Assembly: GCA_024305405.1 (NCBI GenBank)
Contig: JAKNDB010000086.1
Span: forward strand, 867,001-931,000
Direction: 5' to 3'
Source of the DNA: Dirofilaria immitis
Lineage: Eukaryota > Nematoda > Chromadorea > Rhabditida > Onchocercidae
DNA: 64,000 bases
Below the pieces are notes generated by a model. The model saw only the letters and a list, made by a program, of their open reading frames with translations, was not told the DNA's origin and ran no database searches. Positions 13,166-28,000 of this stretch are shown here, one piece after another (the stretch's first letter is position 1; every line of letters begins with the position of its first letter). The position numbers and the translations under genes are program-made.

Positions 13166-16100
13166 TTACAAATGGATTATAGAAAACTGAAAAGAGAAGA
13201 CTATTTCGAAACAGCGGGAATAAATGATGCGAGCTTTGAATGCTATGGATACAGGTATTTGACAGACTTGCAAGCTTGCACCACATTCTAAGCACTTTTT
13301 CTTGACAGCATAACAGTCGGTGCAATATAAGTTGTTGCAATTAGCGCATATTCTTGAGTTGCTGAAATATAACAAATAATGAATGCTATCATCATGTCCC
13401 GCATAAGGATTGCATTTAGTCTTTTCAAATTATTTTTAAAAATTTTCATTTTTCAGCGCCATTTTTCCATCGCTTTCAATAGCATACAGAGAAATGTCAA
13501 AATTAATGACCAAATATAAAAGTTGATCCTGAATCACTTAAATCCAACTTTCAAAAACTTAGAGCTTTGAAAAGTTTGGTGTCGTATTGATTTTCTTTTT
13601 CACAATTATTCTCTATAGAAACCGTTAATTTTGATTCTTTATGAATCGACTAACCTTGCATCGGCTATACTGAGATCCGACCGAAAACATCTTGTACATC
13701 TATACTGATCAGCACCCAGTACAGTCAAGCCACGATTTACAAGATTTCCTCGTCCGCTAATCTTCATCCTCAATCAACTGATCTTTGAGTTCCTTAAGAT
13801 CAGCTGATTAGCTCTTTGAGCATACTTTTATTATTGAAGAAATGAGAAGCAAACCTTTTCTTTGGCAGCTTTTACCAACTGTGTTAAAACATTTTTGCGA
13901 CTTTCGAGAATTTGATTATACAACCATAAAGCACGCGGTTTTATTCGTTCCGGCCAATAATACTGCACAATCAGACGTCGAAATCTTACTACATATACCT
14001 GGAAATTGGTGAATCCTATCATGTGTTCATGTGAATTTAATTAATTAAACTTTATTCAATTTTTCTTTTCACTTCCCGCACCCTTATCCGTAACTTTCAT
14101 GTGTATATTATTAATCCAATTGGTGGCTATAGTTCCTACTGTCGTTCCTACAAGGATCCGATCATGGAAAATCAGAGGCATAGATTCTAAAACGATCACT
14201 TTCTGCCTTATTTCCAGCATATCGAACTGCAGTATTTTAAGTGACTATTTTTACCATAATTATTCAAGTAAATTTCACCCATATTTGATATATATTATCG
14301 AATACTACATTCCTGTAGCAAATTACCTCCGAATATTATTAATTGCTAAATGATTGTTCTCGCCTTCGAAATTGTGATCCCGGAAGTAAATAAAGAAAGC
14401 TACTTAACTAAAAACTCTTCAGAATCCGTTAATTAAAAAAATGAAATCTGCTCAGACTTCACATTCGTCTATAGCAATCAATACAAATTAATTTTACTTC
14501 TCCGAATATTGATACAACAGACTAAGCACAGAATCCCAAAGAAATTATTTGCTGAATTTTAATGTATGATATAATCAAAAAAATGATGGAATATTCACTA
14601 CCTTAATCAACTCTTTTAGTTCAATATCAGAGAGCATAGTAATTAGTAAGCAATTTGGTAAAATGCCTGTTTTAGATAAAGCGACTTAAACTAACTTAAC
14701 TTGCGTAAGTAATTAAGAGCACATGGATCATTTGATGGGTTTTTACCTGTATAACGCACAGTAGAAGAGCAATTAAATATAAAAATATCATAAGTCGGAT
14801 CAACTGAAAATCGGGCGGATTCGGTTCCATGAAACATTGTCTCCAATCATCATCGCTATATTGACTTCCTGTGATGGGATGAAATATGAGAAGAATTCTT
14901 TGCAGAAGCTTCGCCATAAAACCTTCTCCTGCAGCCTAGAAATTCGAATTACTTAAGATACGAAGTACGGGATAAAAAGAAGAATAAAGACAAAAATAAA
15001 ATATACTCTGAGATTGTAGAAATCAAGTCGGTCTGTGCGAGTATCATTAGATTGTAGAAGGAATAGGTGAAATAAAGCATTTGGTAGGTGAATAAATCCA
15101 GCAGTACTAAAACAGTAGGCAAGAAACCACCAATTAACGTAATCGCAAATGCAAACAGCATTCTCATTTTCTCCTTTGATGTCATACGTAATGTGAATCC
15201 TTCAATATACTGCAACAGACTGCGCAGTTTACATAATTTTAGGATCTCTAATTTCAATTTAATCATTTTCTCTTTCAGATGTCTATTTTCAACTATTCAG
15301 AAATACATTAGACGACCGATCTCTATAATATAGATAAGTTGAAAACTCTATAATATAGATAAGTATAGATAAGTTGAAACATTTTATTAACATAGCTGAA
15401 GTTTTATACTTTCATTTAAATCTGAATGCAAAATGAGAATCACTAACAATTTCCCTTTCTTTAGGTAATAGCGGAAGTAAAGAAGGTTGCCCTTGTGCTT
15501 CCTGCATCATGTCAACATTTCGAAACTCTTCCGTTATGTATACGTTATCGGCTTTCTCCTTTTGCTTATATTTCACAACATACAATGCTGCCTGGTAAAA
15601 ATCGCAGGTAAATGTAGGGTAAACTTATATCGATGATTTCTTTAATTCGGTACAAAGAATATTACGGTTTCATAAGTGCGCAATATAATGTATTTCAAAG
15701 AAGTGGTCCTTTAGATTCCAAAAAATTAACAATGTATGATAAGTAAATAGTTACCATAAGTAACGTCACAATGATCAAATTGGGGACAATAAATTTAATC
15801 GTTATTGACAAAATATCCACAAAAACTTTGAACTGATTCAGAATTCCTTCCAGTTCTTCCCTGAATTAAGTAACAATAAAGATAATAAATTTTATAGAAT
15901 ACGGAATAATTATATATGCACACTATGTCTCTTACTTCATCCTTCCGAGTCGGAACGTTTTTGTGCGATTCCTTTCAATAGTATGATTAATCGAAATCCC
16001 TAATTCTTCCCAAGATTTTTTGCCGCTTCGGCTTCTTTCTGTAACATGTCATTGTCATATTTAACATTTCAATTATGCTAAATGATGAAAAACTCAAATA

Positions 16101-18713
16101 ATATTAGTAATTTTACTGGAACGATTTTTTTCTTGTATAATAAATGATTCATTTCGGATAGTCTCAGCGCTCCTATGGAACATTCAATAATGTATTATGT
16201 AATGTTTTCTTTTTTTATTTTTAAATAATTATAGAGAAAATTAGAATCAATCAATTAATTATTACAATCAATTAATAATTAGTATTAATCCGGTTGGGAT
16301 AATAAGTTTACGAACTGCAAGGAAACTGATGTTATAATTGTTCATAACAGTATTCATCGCAGTCTTCATTTTATCTTTCGTGAATGTTAGAAAACCTGAT
16401 TTCAGACTTTCTTTTATCTTCTCAGGAATAACACAAACAATCTCACTAAACCGTGCCGCATCACAAATCTGAAGCATAAATTTACCGGACATTAAAATCA
16501 AAATCTCTCGGCTTTTTACATTATTTACATCACCTGTTTTGTTTTCAAGTTAACATGCTCAGAACATAGCTAATTGGGATTCCGTATTATGAATAGTTTC
16601 CGCTGATTCAGACCTGACAACTTCACGCATAATCAATATCTTATATGAGGAGTCATATTTCTTTCCAACTTTGAAAAATTAATGGAAAATAACGCTGCGA
16701 ATGAAAAAGAACAACCGTTCTCATATCCTTCACGAATTTACAAGTTTGTAATCCACGATACAAAGTAAACCGATCACAGTACTGAGCACTCTCATCAAAA
16801 ATTCGAATACACTGGAAAATGCATTTTTGATGAAAATGAATACTGACTGCTGAAATTAGTCATTAATTTCTTATTTTCTCAATTTCGCCTCCTGACATAG
16901 TAAATACGTACAAAATAATAGGGAGCAATGAAAAATCGCTGGCAATATTCTTTGACTTTGAGCAGCTGTACCAGATAATCCTTCGTTTGCTTGCCAAATC
17001 TAAAAAGTCTCCAAGAAACTCGCTAATTAGTAAATATCGCAAGCGATATAGCTAAATAGTGAAAAATCAAACTTACTTCACGATAATATTTTGTAACTTG
17101 CGCATGATATTTCGAAAGTTTTTAAGGTGCTTTATGAAGAAACGACTTTGTTCTTTTAATCCTGACAGTGAGAGCTAAAATAAAAAAATTTGGAAAACTC
17201 TTCAATCTGACCAAAGTATAAGACATTTTTGAGAAGGAACTTACAACTTCGTATCACTTTATTTCCACTTTTTTAAAGTAAAGCAAAAACAAAAAGTTAT
17301 AAACAAATTAATGACAACCTTATTAGTCTGCATATTAATTTCAGCAGCAAGTTGATTACCAATTTGAATCGCTGAATCACTTACACAAGCAACAGATTCT
17401 GCGAGCATTTGTAAATTACGAGTTGTATTAGTTGCTGGTATCTGCAGATCACAAATATTTAGAAGGTTATGCTTCACCTTTTTAAAAATTGAGTATAGCG
17501 AAAAGCAGTAATTATCATGTTCCAAAGGAGTGAATAAAATGGTTGACAGGAGGAAAAACTGACTTGAAAAGCCCACAACATTAGAAACATGAGAATGATG
17601 GAGCAGAAGTCGACTAGTGACTAATTTTATTGCGGTAATCAAGACAACAGCTCGAAAAGATGGGAATGGTATCATCAGACCCAATATAAATTGCACAACA
17701 ATGCTCACATATACCCCTAACCTGTAATTAACACAGTTTCTTAAATGCGGCAATAACGAGAGTTATTAAATCATCATTTATAAAAGTTATAGACGAAATA
17801 ATTTCATAATTTTTTGTGACTGTACATTAAAAGTTTCATTAAATAAATTATTTAGATTGCTCAATTCCTGCCACTTTTTTGAGTTGTTTGTTAAGGTAAA
17901 AAAGTACAATAAATAACTTTAACTTTTACTTTTTAATTGAACTCATTTATTATAAAATTGTGTTACATTTTTGCATCTGCAGAAAAATAGATGCTAATTA
18001 ATGAAAGCACAAGAACTAATACCGACTGGGGAAGATGGAATATTTGAGGGCAATAGAAATGAAGAAGAGCAAACCAACAAATTCACAGAGGAGAAAACTA
18101 AATGCAATGCGCAATAGATCGTTTTCTCTGGAAAAAAATTAATGCCAAGATGAGGCTGAATTACTGGTATTAAAAACTATAAAACGCATTTGCTAAAAAA
18201 TTCTAAAAGAAACCTGGTACCGTGGGTGAACATCCGTTCATAAGCATTTTGGGGATTGGTTTCGGATTCGGATAAAGCGGCGGAAATAGATGACCACATT
18301 TCATCCAGAACTTTTCGCCTACATGTAAATTTTATTATGCTTCTTCCCGAAACTTATCAAAAATATTTATATGACACTCACGTTCGTCCACAAGACGTTC
18401 TTCACCAGTAACCGACCGTCGACAATTCTCTGCAATAAAATGAAGCTCTTTCAATTTTTGAGCGCTCTCTGTTTTGGTCCACGCAATATACTTATCAACA
18501 TTTTTGAAATCCTGGAAGAGAATTGATGCACCATTTAAGACGAGCTTATTAGTGAATCACCAGAATCCAAAAAAATAAAAGATGGACTTTAGGAATTCTC
18601 GGAATGCAGAATGTGAGTAAACCGAACAGTATGTACATGCGCCGAGAAATGAGTTCAATTTCAAAAAATGAATAAACAATTTTAAATCTTTTAAATTGAT
18701 CCGCATTCTGAAG
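13166..18713 (-). CDS. spe-42: SPE-42/SPE-49-like DC-STAMP membrane protein with C4C4 RING
   Basis: Multi-pass membrane protein of the DC-STAMP family. In C. elegans the two such proteins with a C-terminal C4C4 RING act in sperm at the sperm-egg fusion step (family knowledge). Exons read here (high to low): about 18713-18565 (uncertain), 18511-18382, 18318-18214, 18125-18023, 17721-17319, 17174-17077, 16999-16912, 16811-16716, 16468-16312, 16038-15936, 15860-15755, 15591-15448, 15209-15007, 14935-14747, 13998-13855, 13761-13655, 13361-13166. Visible marks: several hydrophobic segments, the PATNTTRN segment, cysteine-rich ectodomain exons, a DC-STAMP block with DNVYITEEF and LLPLLPKER, and four CxxC pairs (CTRC, CANC, CTDC, CLEC) split over the last two exons. 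The start codon and first exon are not settled. Joining 15007 to 14935 needs one extra base, a likely sequence error. An intron may lie inside 17721-17319. It could be either paralogue. Confidence 0.85.
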
Positions 18714-19364
18714 AGAATAGAATTACTTATTGAGCACTCCTTATTTCTCTAGATAGAATCAAACATCGATTTCTGAATAATTTCTCGGTCAAAGATAAAA
18801 TAATTCTAAATTGAGCGATGAATTTACCAGTGGTATCAAGTTACCTTTTGATATATGAATTTTTTTGAAGCATATTCAACAAGATATTACAAATACGAAA
18901 CTATTTTTGATGAAGTGTAACTGGTATAAAATTTTTTTGCACTGGTGTAAATATCAGTGGATGGCTTCGGAATGGTTCCGAAGAAATGGGATCATAGAAA
19001 AAATTAAATTAAGCTATACAATATTACCATCGAACACTTAAAGGTATGACAGGTAAGCAATAATCGTCAAAGTTGTTTATTTAAACATATGAGAGGTGAG
19101 CAATATTTACCAAGGTTTTCGTTAAAAATATTAGGATACTTTGTGCGCTATTTGATTTGACCTACATGACTCCAGCCATCTGAGAAATCTATCTAGCTGG
19201 ATGTTGAAAGAATGGGAATTTAACTAATAAAAAACCTGTGTACTTCAACCAATTTTTCTTCCAGAACATTTTTTATATTTTTTATAAGGTAACATAAGTA
19301 TTCCAAGTAATAAAAGCTTCCAAGTAAAAGAGTAAAGTAGAAAATGACTAGTATAGGAATATGA
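18714..19364. other. Gap between emc-8 and the SPE-42-like gene
   Basis: About 650 bp between two same-strand genes. A promoter, 5' exon or trans-splice site for the downstream gene should be here or just inside its first exon, but I could not fix one. No independent gene seen. Confidence 0.5.
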
Positions 19365-21119
19365 TCAACTACAAGCATTTAGCCACGACGACTGTTCCAA
19401 CTTCTCATTTACTGTTGTATTCCAGTGATCATTAATAGGATTATCCAAATGATTTTCAAAATCCATGATCTCGAGATATAATTTCGTTTGTACGGCACTA
19501 GAAACAACTGGCAACACTACTTCTTCGTTCAATATAGTGAATCTGAAATCTGTTCTCATATGAAGAGTATCATTAATAATGAAAAGTTCCAGCTTTCTAA
19601 CACCCATAATAAGCATAGCGAGAAAATCAATATCATAAAATTTACTGATAATACTAATGACTTCAATAACAAAAAAATTCCGAATTTATTTATAAAAAAA
19701 TAGTAATAAGGACACCTTTTTGTTTTCCACAATTTGTTATCCAAAGTATAAACTCGAATAGCAGGTTCTAAAAATCCCATACCAAGCAGAGAATTATCGA
19801 TCTGCAATACATGTTTGACTGTAGCACTAGTAGCTTTCAAATGTCTTTTGTGGACTATCTTGAATAAAATAGCTTGTTAGAAGTACATATTTCACCATAA
19901 AGACTCTAATAAAAGACTTTATGATTCTATTAAACAAAAATATTTTTCGAACAGTCTTTATATGAGATAAGAACAAGGTAAAAGAAAAAATTAATAATAA
20001 ACATTATATGTCACAGAAGAGTTTCTGCATGACCATGAGTGGAAATAAGAATGGAGACGAAAAAAACCAAATAAAAAAGAAAATCGGGAAAAAGCGCATC
20101 TAATCGTAAAAATTTTTGAAAGTTTATCCGTCGTCCATTGACTAACTCTTATGAGTATAAAACCACAGAAGCAAAGTATTATTTAATATCTCCCGTGAAT
20201 TTTGACAATTATAGAAAGTCATTTCATCCATTAATCCCGTTAATAGTTTGTCATAATTTTTATAAAACCTTCAAAACAAAAAAATCACTTGGACGAGGAA
20301 TGTGTTCGAATAATTCGAAATAATTTTTCAGCTACTCGCACTGCATAGGGATCAAGACTGAAAACAAATCTTTAAAAAATCAAGCTCAAGAAATATTTTT
20401 GACAATAATATCACTTAACGAAAAAAATGAAAAAACATTTCTCTGAACCTAATGTTTTCTAAAAGAAATTGATGGTTACTTATCGTCTGCAATAGACTGG
20501 TTGCAAAAATAAAGCCCAGCAAGAATACGACCATTTCTGATGCAATTATCTATACATATTAAAGCTGCTTCCAGAGCCAAATTTAAAGAAGCGCTTTCAT
20601 GTAACACAGGTATGGCGTCATTGAATATCAATTCGCCGTTATTCTGAAAAAGTTTGACATCACATGCAGTTCTGATCAGTACGAATTTCATTATTCCAAT
20701 ACATTAATTTATTGAATAATCAATTATTGATTATCAGCATTGCGGCAAGTCACTCCAATATATAAATATCCAAATCTTAATTTTTCCGATGTTTCATATC
20801 AATTCCGTTAAAAGAAAAACAAATCCAAATCAAATTTACTGAATTTAAGGATGCAAAAAAGTGTCATAATGTCAGAACATTTCACACCTAATTAATTTGT
20901 GGTGGTTTTCTAAAATACATTAGAACAGTAAATTAAATCCAGCATTCGACGCTTTCTATATATCTAAAATATACAATAAAATTAAATGCAAACACTTTCG
21001 AAAATTTCCATTACCCTGCTTTCTCCGATAAGAAAACCGACAACTGCTCGATGTGGATATTTGTAAGCATGCAATATCATCTTTGCGTAACCACGTAAGG
21101 TGAATGCTGGTGAATGCAT
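19365..21119 (-). CDS. EMC8: ER membrane protein complex subunit 8/9 (EMC8/EMC9 family)
   Basis: Five exons, join on the minus strand of 21119-21015, 20643-20480, 20357-20289, 19826-19716 and 19542-19365, give an unbroken 208-aa protein; vertebrate EMC8 is about 210 aa. Similarity runs end to end: YAKMILHAYKYPHRAVVGFL at residues 11-30, LHESASLNLALEAALICID in exon 2, EPAIRVYTLDNKLWK in exon 4 and DFENHLDNPINDHW near the C-terminus all align with the human protein from memory. It is an MPN-fold protein of the UPF0172 type without the metal-binding JAMM residues, and it sits on the cytosolic side of the EMC insertase, which places tail-anchored and multipass proteins in the ER membrane. The ATG at 21119 is the only reasonable start. 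All splice sites are GT-AG and phases close exactly. It is on the same strand as its two neighbours. Confidence 0.93.
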
Positions 21120-22089
21120 TACTAAATATTAGATAGAATAATTAAAACAAGGATTTGAAATTTGACATCAAATATGACTGAACCAAGATAGGATTATTAC
21201 GCTCTCCCAAAATTTTATTTACCTTTACGCTCAATTTCCAGACATTAACAAAGTCTGTTCGCATTGATATTTACTTCATAAAGACGAAAAAAAAGTTTGA
21301 AGGTAAAAAAATTATAGATATATGCAAGTTCCCCAATGACTAGATCTAAATCGGTTGTAACAGTCTACATGTCAACATTCTAACAATAAACCGCTCAGCG
21401 AAGTATAGAGTTAATCTCCAGAAAAAATCCTGAATCAAATTTTATGTTGACAAAAAACCAGTAATCACACCTTTATTTTTCATTAAAAACTTAGGAAAAA
21501 ATTAAAAACTTGAAAATTCAATTTCAACAAATGCCAACATCGACACGATGCAGCACATTTCACTGTTAATGCAATTCCGTAAAAAGAGAAGAGAAACAAT
21601 GGCAGCAAATAAAACAATACTTGCTTAGTCAGTGATTGATATCAAAAACCAGATCACTTAGAATCAAACCGATTTCGATAAAATAATATAATTTAAACTT
21701 AAAGAGTGACAACTGCTGCAGAAATTTAAATCTCGTTTTATTCATATACACATACTCAGCACATTGCTCATTTGCAATCACTTCATAAGATTTCTACAGC
21801 GGTTTTTATATTCAAACGATTCGATCATGCATTTTATCAATTTAATCTCAAAAAATGAAATTAAGTTTTTTAAATTAAAGAATAATATAAGTGTTAATTT
21901 CAACCTTTTACATACCCTTAATAGACTATCAGCACAATTAGTTTGACATATCTAAAAGAAACAAGTAAAAATACATACGTATTTAGTTTATGCATGTATT
22001 TTTTATTATATACTTAGATTACACAAAAATTAAGCAGAAACCAACATAGCACTGACAAGGAATTAATATCTTTAAAATCATCAATATCC
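21120..22089. other. Intergenic gap between the ankyrin gene and emc-8
   Basis: About 970 bp separating the 3' end of the ankyrin-repeat gene from the emc-8 start, all on the minus strand. No exon recognised. It should hold the ankyrin gene's 3' UTR and the emc-8 promoter or trans-splice acceptor. Confidence 0.5.
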
Positions 22090-25000
22090 CTAAAAATTTA
22101 GAATCAACGAGTCAACTGACACATGTGGTACGGCATTTTTCAGACTTGACAACGCTGTGCCTTCGTTCCTTTGAACTGCCGCATTCCACATAAATACCTG
22201 TAACTTATTTTAAATTTAATCTCCGATTCATTACATTGTGATGATGATGATAGAAACATCAGAGTAATAAAATAACAAAATATTAGTCTCTACTAAATTA
22301 AAAAACAGAAAACATATAAATAAAAAACCTGTTCAGCATATAACGCATCTGCTTCCATTTGTTGTCGTCTGCGCGTTATCTCTGCAAGTTTCCCGTATTT
22401 CACTTTGATTTCCGAAATTTCCATTGCCGGCAAATTTTTCAACTTCACTTCCAGGAAACCGGTATTGAATAAATTCGTTTCTCGAATCACTCTCACTATG
22501 AGAACAATTCATAAAAAATAACTTTAAAATACAGTGGAAATAAGTCAAGATACGATATGAAATTTAAATTCGGCACTAAAATTTCTTTAGTAGTGAAACA
22601 AAAATAAATCACACTTACTTGCTGAAAAAGATCCGTGACGTTCATTTGCTTTTCGAGTAAGCATACGCATTACTTCGCTTTCTGCTTGAATTCGCAGTCG
22701 TTCACGTTCCACCTTATAAAGTAATTTTTCTAAATAATCAAGTAACGATAATCAAAAATTACTTAACGGTCAAAAGTACTGAAAGAATGAGGAAATCAAA
22801 TAACAAAAATACTACTTGATGATAGTAATACATATTTCGTCTCTTTTCCTGCTGTTCCTTGAGAAGAGTATGAAGTTTTATTGTTAATTTTTTCATAAAT
22901 ACAACATCCACTTTCTGAAAATAACTTAGTTGAAAAATTTTTCAAAAACAACTCCAATCACAAATTCGTGCTCTTCTATGTTCCTATCAGGAATGCATTA
23001 CAGATAAGCACTATTGCTTAAAATTAATGCAACAATTATCGTTATTTTTCATAAGCCCAAAAACAACATAAGGAAAAGAAACTATTGTCTATGAAATTGA
23101 GAGTTCATCATATTGCAAATACTTTTGACTGTTAGGACGCATTAAATTAATTATGATATATTCGGGAAAAAAACAGCTCACTTCTTGAAATGAGAGTGAG
23201 TCTAGACTGCTTGCCGAAATGTAATTTCCTTTTACAATCAAATAATTATTAAAATTAGGTGGATTTTCTGGGACAATAGTCTTTTCGGTTGCATCTCTGG
23301 CCCAGCGCTCCTCAATCTAGAACATATCATTAATAATAATGATAATAAAACTAAAATTCTTTTATAGCAAAAATCTTACTACAGAACGGAAGTCTCGAAA
23401 ACCTTCATAGCTATTCTTCTGCATCAGTGATAAAGCCAATAAGGTATTTTCATCTTCTTTTAATGCAGCCGTTTCCAAACGTGAACTCTCTTCTACTGTA
23501 ATTTTTTTTGGGCATATTCAGTTTAAAAAGAATGCAATAAAAATAAAATGTGCCAATAACTGTTAATAATTGCATGATAAAGATTACTGCTCTTAAAATA
23601 TATAACGCCTATTAAGAAATGAAAAAAGTTAACACTCTAGAAAAATAAACCATCAACTCTATCGCAAGCATCATTGCTAGAAATAGTCTGTTCCTCGGAA
23701 GTTGCTGAAGGCAGAGGCACTGGTGATGCAATAGTTGTAGAATTGCGTCGCCAACTACTTGACTTCCTTTTCGCTGAAGTTTCATAGCTGACTGCAGGAT
23801 GATCACGAAGTTGTCGTCCAGATTGTCGAAGTTTGCTTCTGTAAATATTTTGTCGAATTTTGTACAGACTGCTATATTGTAAAAGAAAAATATAGTTATT
23901 GCAACTGACTTAGTTCCGCTGAGTTTTAATATTAATATTTTAAGGTTTTTTCACAGAAAGCAATACTTTATTCTGTAATAAATTATCATATTTTAATTAA
24001 TGCGCAGTATGTCTGATTTTGGCAACAGTAACAGATATTAGTAAAATCGAAACCTTGTCATTCGTTGCACGCTTTCATCACAAGTACTGTTGATACTTTG
24101 TTCAGGACTCTGATGCCTCCGAGTAAGATTTTTGGTATTTCTAGTATTTCGTCTTGCAACACTCGGCGTAATCGATGTTAAATCATCCGCAGCACTTGCT
24201 ACCGCTATGCTATCTTCGGTGCGAGGTAATGATATGCGAAGCGGGGTACCTGAATTAATCGATAAAATCATAAAATTTTGACTTTCCTGAGATACATTTG
24301 CATGATGCTTTTAAAAATGAACAGTGTAATTTCATTTCTCATTCAGGGAGAAAAGGAAAGAAAAAGGAGAAGAAGGGAGAAAGGCAAACGCAAAAAAGGA
24401 ATCAGAAAAATATATTTTCAAGCAAATAAATTTCATTTGGAAGTCAAGACAAGCTGAGAGAAATACGAACTTTTTTATTCTAGTTAATAGTGTTTTATTT
24501 GCGCACAATATAATATAATTGTTCTGTAAATAAAACTTTGTAATAATAAACGATTAGCACATCAAAAGCCTATTTCTTGAAATCTGAATCATCCAAATAC
24601 TTATTTGATACTAACGTCATCCCAAAGTTCTTTTTTCGGTCATAGAAACTTTATCGATTCACTGTAGTAAAAAACAACTTAACCACTTTTTCTAAACAAA
24701 TTTTTACGTTTTTGAAATTTTACATGATAAAAAAGTACCAAACTTCCAAAATACGACGTGAAAAATTGCCTACAAAACTACGATTGGGAAATTACCTTAC
24801 GACTAACTGTTGCATCAGCTTTCTCATCTGTTAAATCAGACACATTCGACATCACATCCAAAGCTTCGTCTTTTTCCATTATGGATATATCGTCTTGTAT
24901 AATATCTAATATTCATAATATTCATATTTTCCTTGAAATTAAGCTTCCCAAAAATCTCATAAAAAATAAAAAAATAGTTTTTTTTTCAAACCTCTAATGT

Positions 25001-28000
25001 TCTAATAACGTTTAATATCAAACAGCGAAACAGTCAATATCATCTACAAAACTAAGTACTTATTTGAGGCGAAATTTTAGTCGAAGTGAAAGAGACGACA
25101 CTAGTGGCCCCAGTCTGAGTGAATCGCTGCCTCTTCAGACCCGGCGATTCGCTCAATTCTCGTTCCATATCTTCAATAGATCCTGTTTTCTGCAATAATT
25201 TTGTCTGCCATTATATAAAAATTTTTTCATATATGACTGAGTGAATCGAACAACAAACTAAAAAAATAGTATAAATAACAAATAGAAATGATCTGTTTTC
25301 ATCTTATATGCAACCAAGATTACTTATTTTTTTCTACAAATTACTGATCTAATCATATTTAATATTTTCTATGATCTGGTAATGAATTTAATTAAATTCT
25401 ATGACGTCGGTATGATGAAAACGAATGAAATCACAGAATAATATATGCTGTTGTCATGAATCACGGAAATATGTATGTTGCATTTCTGTAATTCTTTACT
25501 ATTATTATTCGCTGGTCAGAGTGACATTTTCATTTTGAACTCATTTAATAAATAGCAAATGCTATCTAAATTTTCTTAAAAACTTCTTAGTTCCGTTAAA
25601 CTTTGCGGCTTGTAATATGATATAGTAATTTGCTTAATGTCGTTCTCCTTCCCATTTTTCACTACCATTCCTCAACATGGATACACAGGTTTCCATTTGT
25701 TATTTTTATTCGTATTTGTTAAACAATACGATTACTGTATTTATACATAAATTATATCCATGACGAATTTCATAAGATTAAAATCAATATTTAGAAATGT
25801 ACATCATGGATTCTCGGTCAATAAATAATTCTTAGCGAAGTAATTCAGCAGATAAGCATAATAATATATAATAAAAAAAAGCAAACTATGATATGCATGA
25901 AATCAATCATATAGCTGATTTGAAATAGAAGTATATATAACGATAAATCGTTAAAAACGAAATAAGATTGGTAGTTGAAACTGATAGAGACATTAACGTC
26001 ACCAGCGGACAATATGGCATGTTAATCTGCTTAACCTCATTCTCCCCATTTCTCTACTTCTTATTATCACCCTCGATTTAGATAAACAATGCTATCTCTA
26101 CATTATTCTTATTAGTAATTGTTAAAATCCATTTTCTTTGATCCGTCCAACATTATTTCTACTACAGTGGCTTTTAGTGATAATTTATTGCATGCTTATT
26201 GCACTTTCAATATCAACTGTATCTAATCATTTCCCTTCTGTAGGTCCTTTCTAAATTAAGACTCATTATTATTCTCATATCGAAAAATTTATACATGAAA
26301 TATTTTTTCCGATTAAATTAAAAATACGGAAAAAACAACAAATAATCAAGATAATAAAAAGCTCACATTTACACCTACATCGGATTCAGGGCTGCTACGA
26401 AATTCATATATATCATCGGATGGAAATGTCTGAGCTGTTACAATGGCAGAGCCTGTAGCTGTAGAAATGCCTCGTCCACGCCTTCGACCTCTATAATAAT
26501 CAAAAATGTAGCGAAATCGACAGAAAGAATTTTCCTTACAATAATTTTAAGTCGGACTTCAAAATACAATGAGATAATATAGATTGATCGAATTAGTTAG
26601 TGCAGTTGCCAACATTTTTGATAAAACAAGTGAAGAAAAAGTCCAATGAAACTTAAAACATAGTTTGAGTTTTAATGAAATAAAATAGATAGAAAAATAA
26701 AATAGAGAGAAAACAAGACACTCTCGTCATCTTGGACAAAAAAATATAAAATAGACACCTTTGCTTACGCTTTTCATTATACACTGATTTCTGGAAAGTA
26801 TACTGAGGTGAGAAACGTTCAGTATAAATTATCGCATCACGTGGATGTCCAAGATGACGAATTTCCGCTTCCTTTAATTCGTTGCTTATTCCAAAACAAC
26901 TATTCTCAAATGAAATATGAGATGATGTTAAACTAGATTCACCAAATTCATAGGAATCGGTATGCGGTCCAACGATTTTCAATGCATTAGCTCTTTCTTC
27001 AGACCATAATGAACAGTGCATGGAAAATGATGAATCGCTGCAAACAAAACTTTTAATTTTCGAAAGATACTTAAGTCTTCAACAATATTCAATTCCAAAG
27101 CTCCAATGAATATATTTATAGTTAAATATAAATATTTCAAACTCTAAAACTCCAACAAACATATTTAAAACTGATCAAGCATACATAGAGATAAATTTAA
27201 TTACTAACATGCCATCAAAATTATGATATATTCCGGTTTTCATTTCTTTGTCTCGTGATATCACATCATCAAAATCACGGGCCTAAAAACTAATCATTAA
27301 ATCATAACTTCATTGCTAAAACTATTTGGTTTTCAAAAACTTCATACTTAATAAAACAATTAGGTATTATTTTCACTTTTATCCAAACTAACGATATTAA
27401 AACAGAAAAAATTGACAAGCAATGTTTCAGAAAAATAAAGAAAGATGTTAAAAATATAAAACCTTTGTGTTCCCAACGGTATCATCAGTTATCGGTTGAT
27501 TACACGACTCTAAAAAAATGTTGAAAGCAAACAATTATCTTTTCATGAAGATCAGAGAAAAGACAGTGTCCGTGATCTATTTTTCTGATTCTTGAAAAAT
27601 TTGCTAGCTAGAAAAAAATTTTTAGGTGACATTCAGCCGATATACCTTCCTATCATTTCAAAAGACCCATACTAACTGTTCAATAGTTAGACACATCCCA
27701 GCATACAGTGTGAGTATATTTACATTTTTGTATTCGAAATTATCGATGAGTAAATATTACTGAATATTTTTGATAACAATAGCTGTACTAGATAATCAAA
27801 TATTGCAACTTAAGTTGTAGTTTTACCAATCATTCTGAATACAAAAACATGCACACCTGACCCTAAAACGATGCCCAGGAAAATCACCTAATAAATTCTT
27901 TCACAAAATAAGTCTACCAGTTAACCTTGCAGCATTTGCAGGTTATCACTGATTCCTATGTTTCTCTCTCTCGGCAAAGTTTTTGCATTGGCCACAGAAT

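Noticed and set aside
13134..13340. Second minus-strand ORF over the SPE-42-like last exon
   Set aside because: It is a frame-shifted reading of the RING exon. The cysteine pairs are only in the other frame, which also matches the incoming splice phase.
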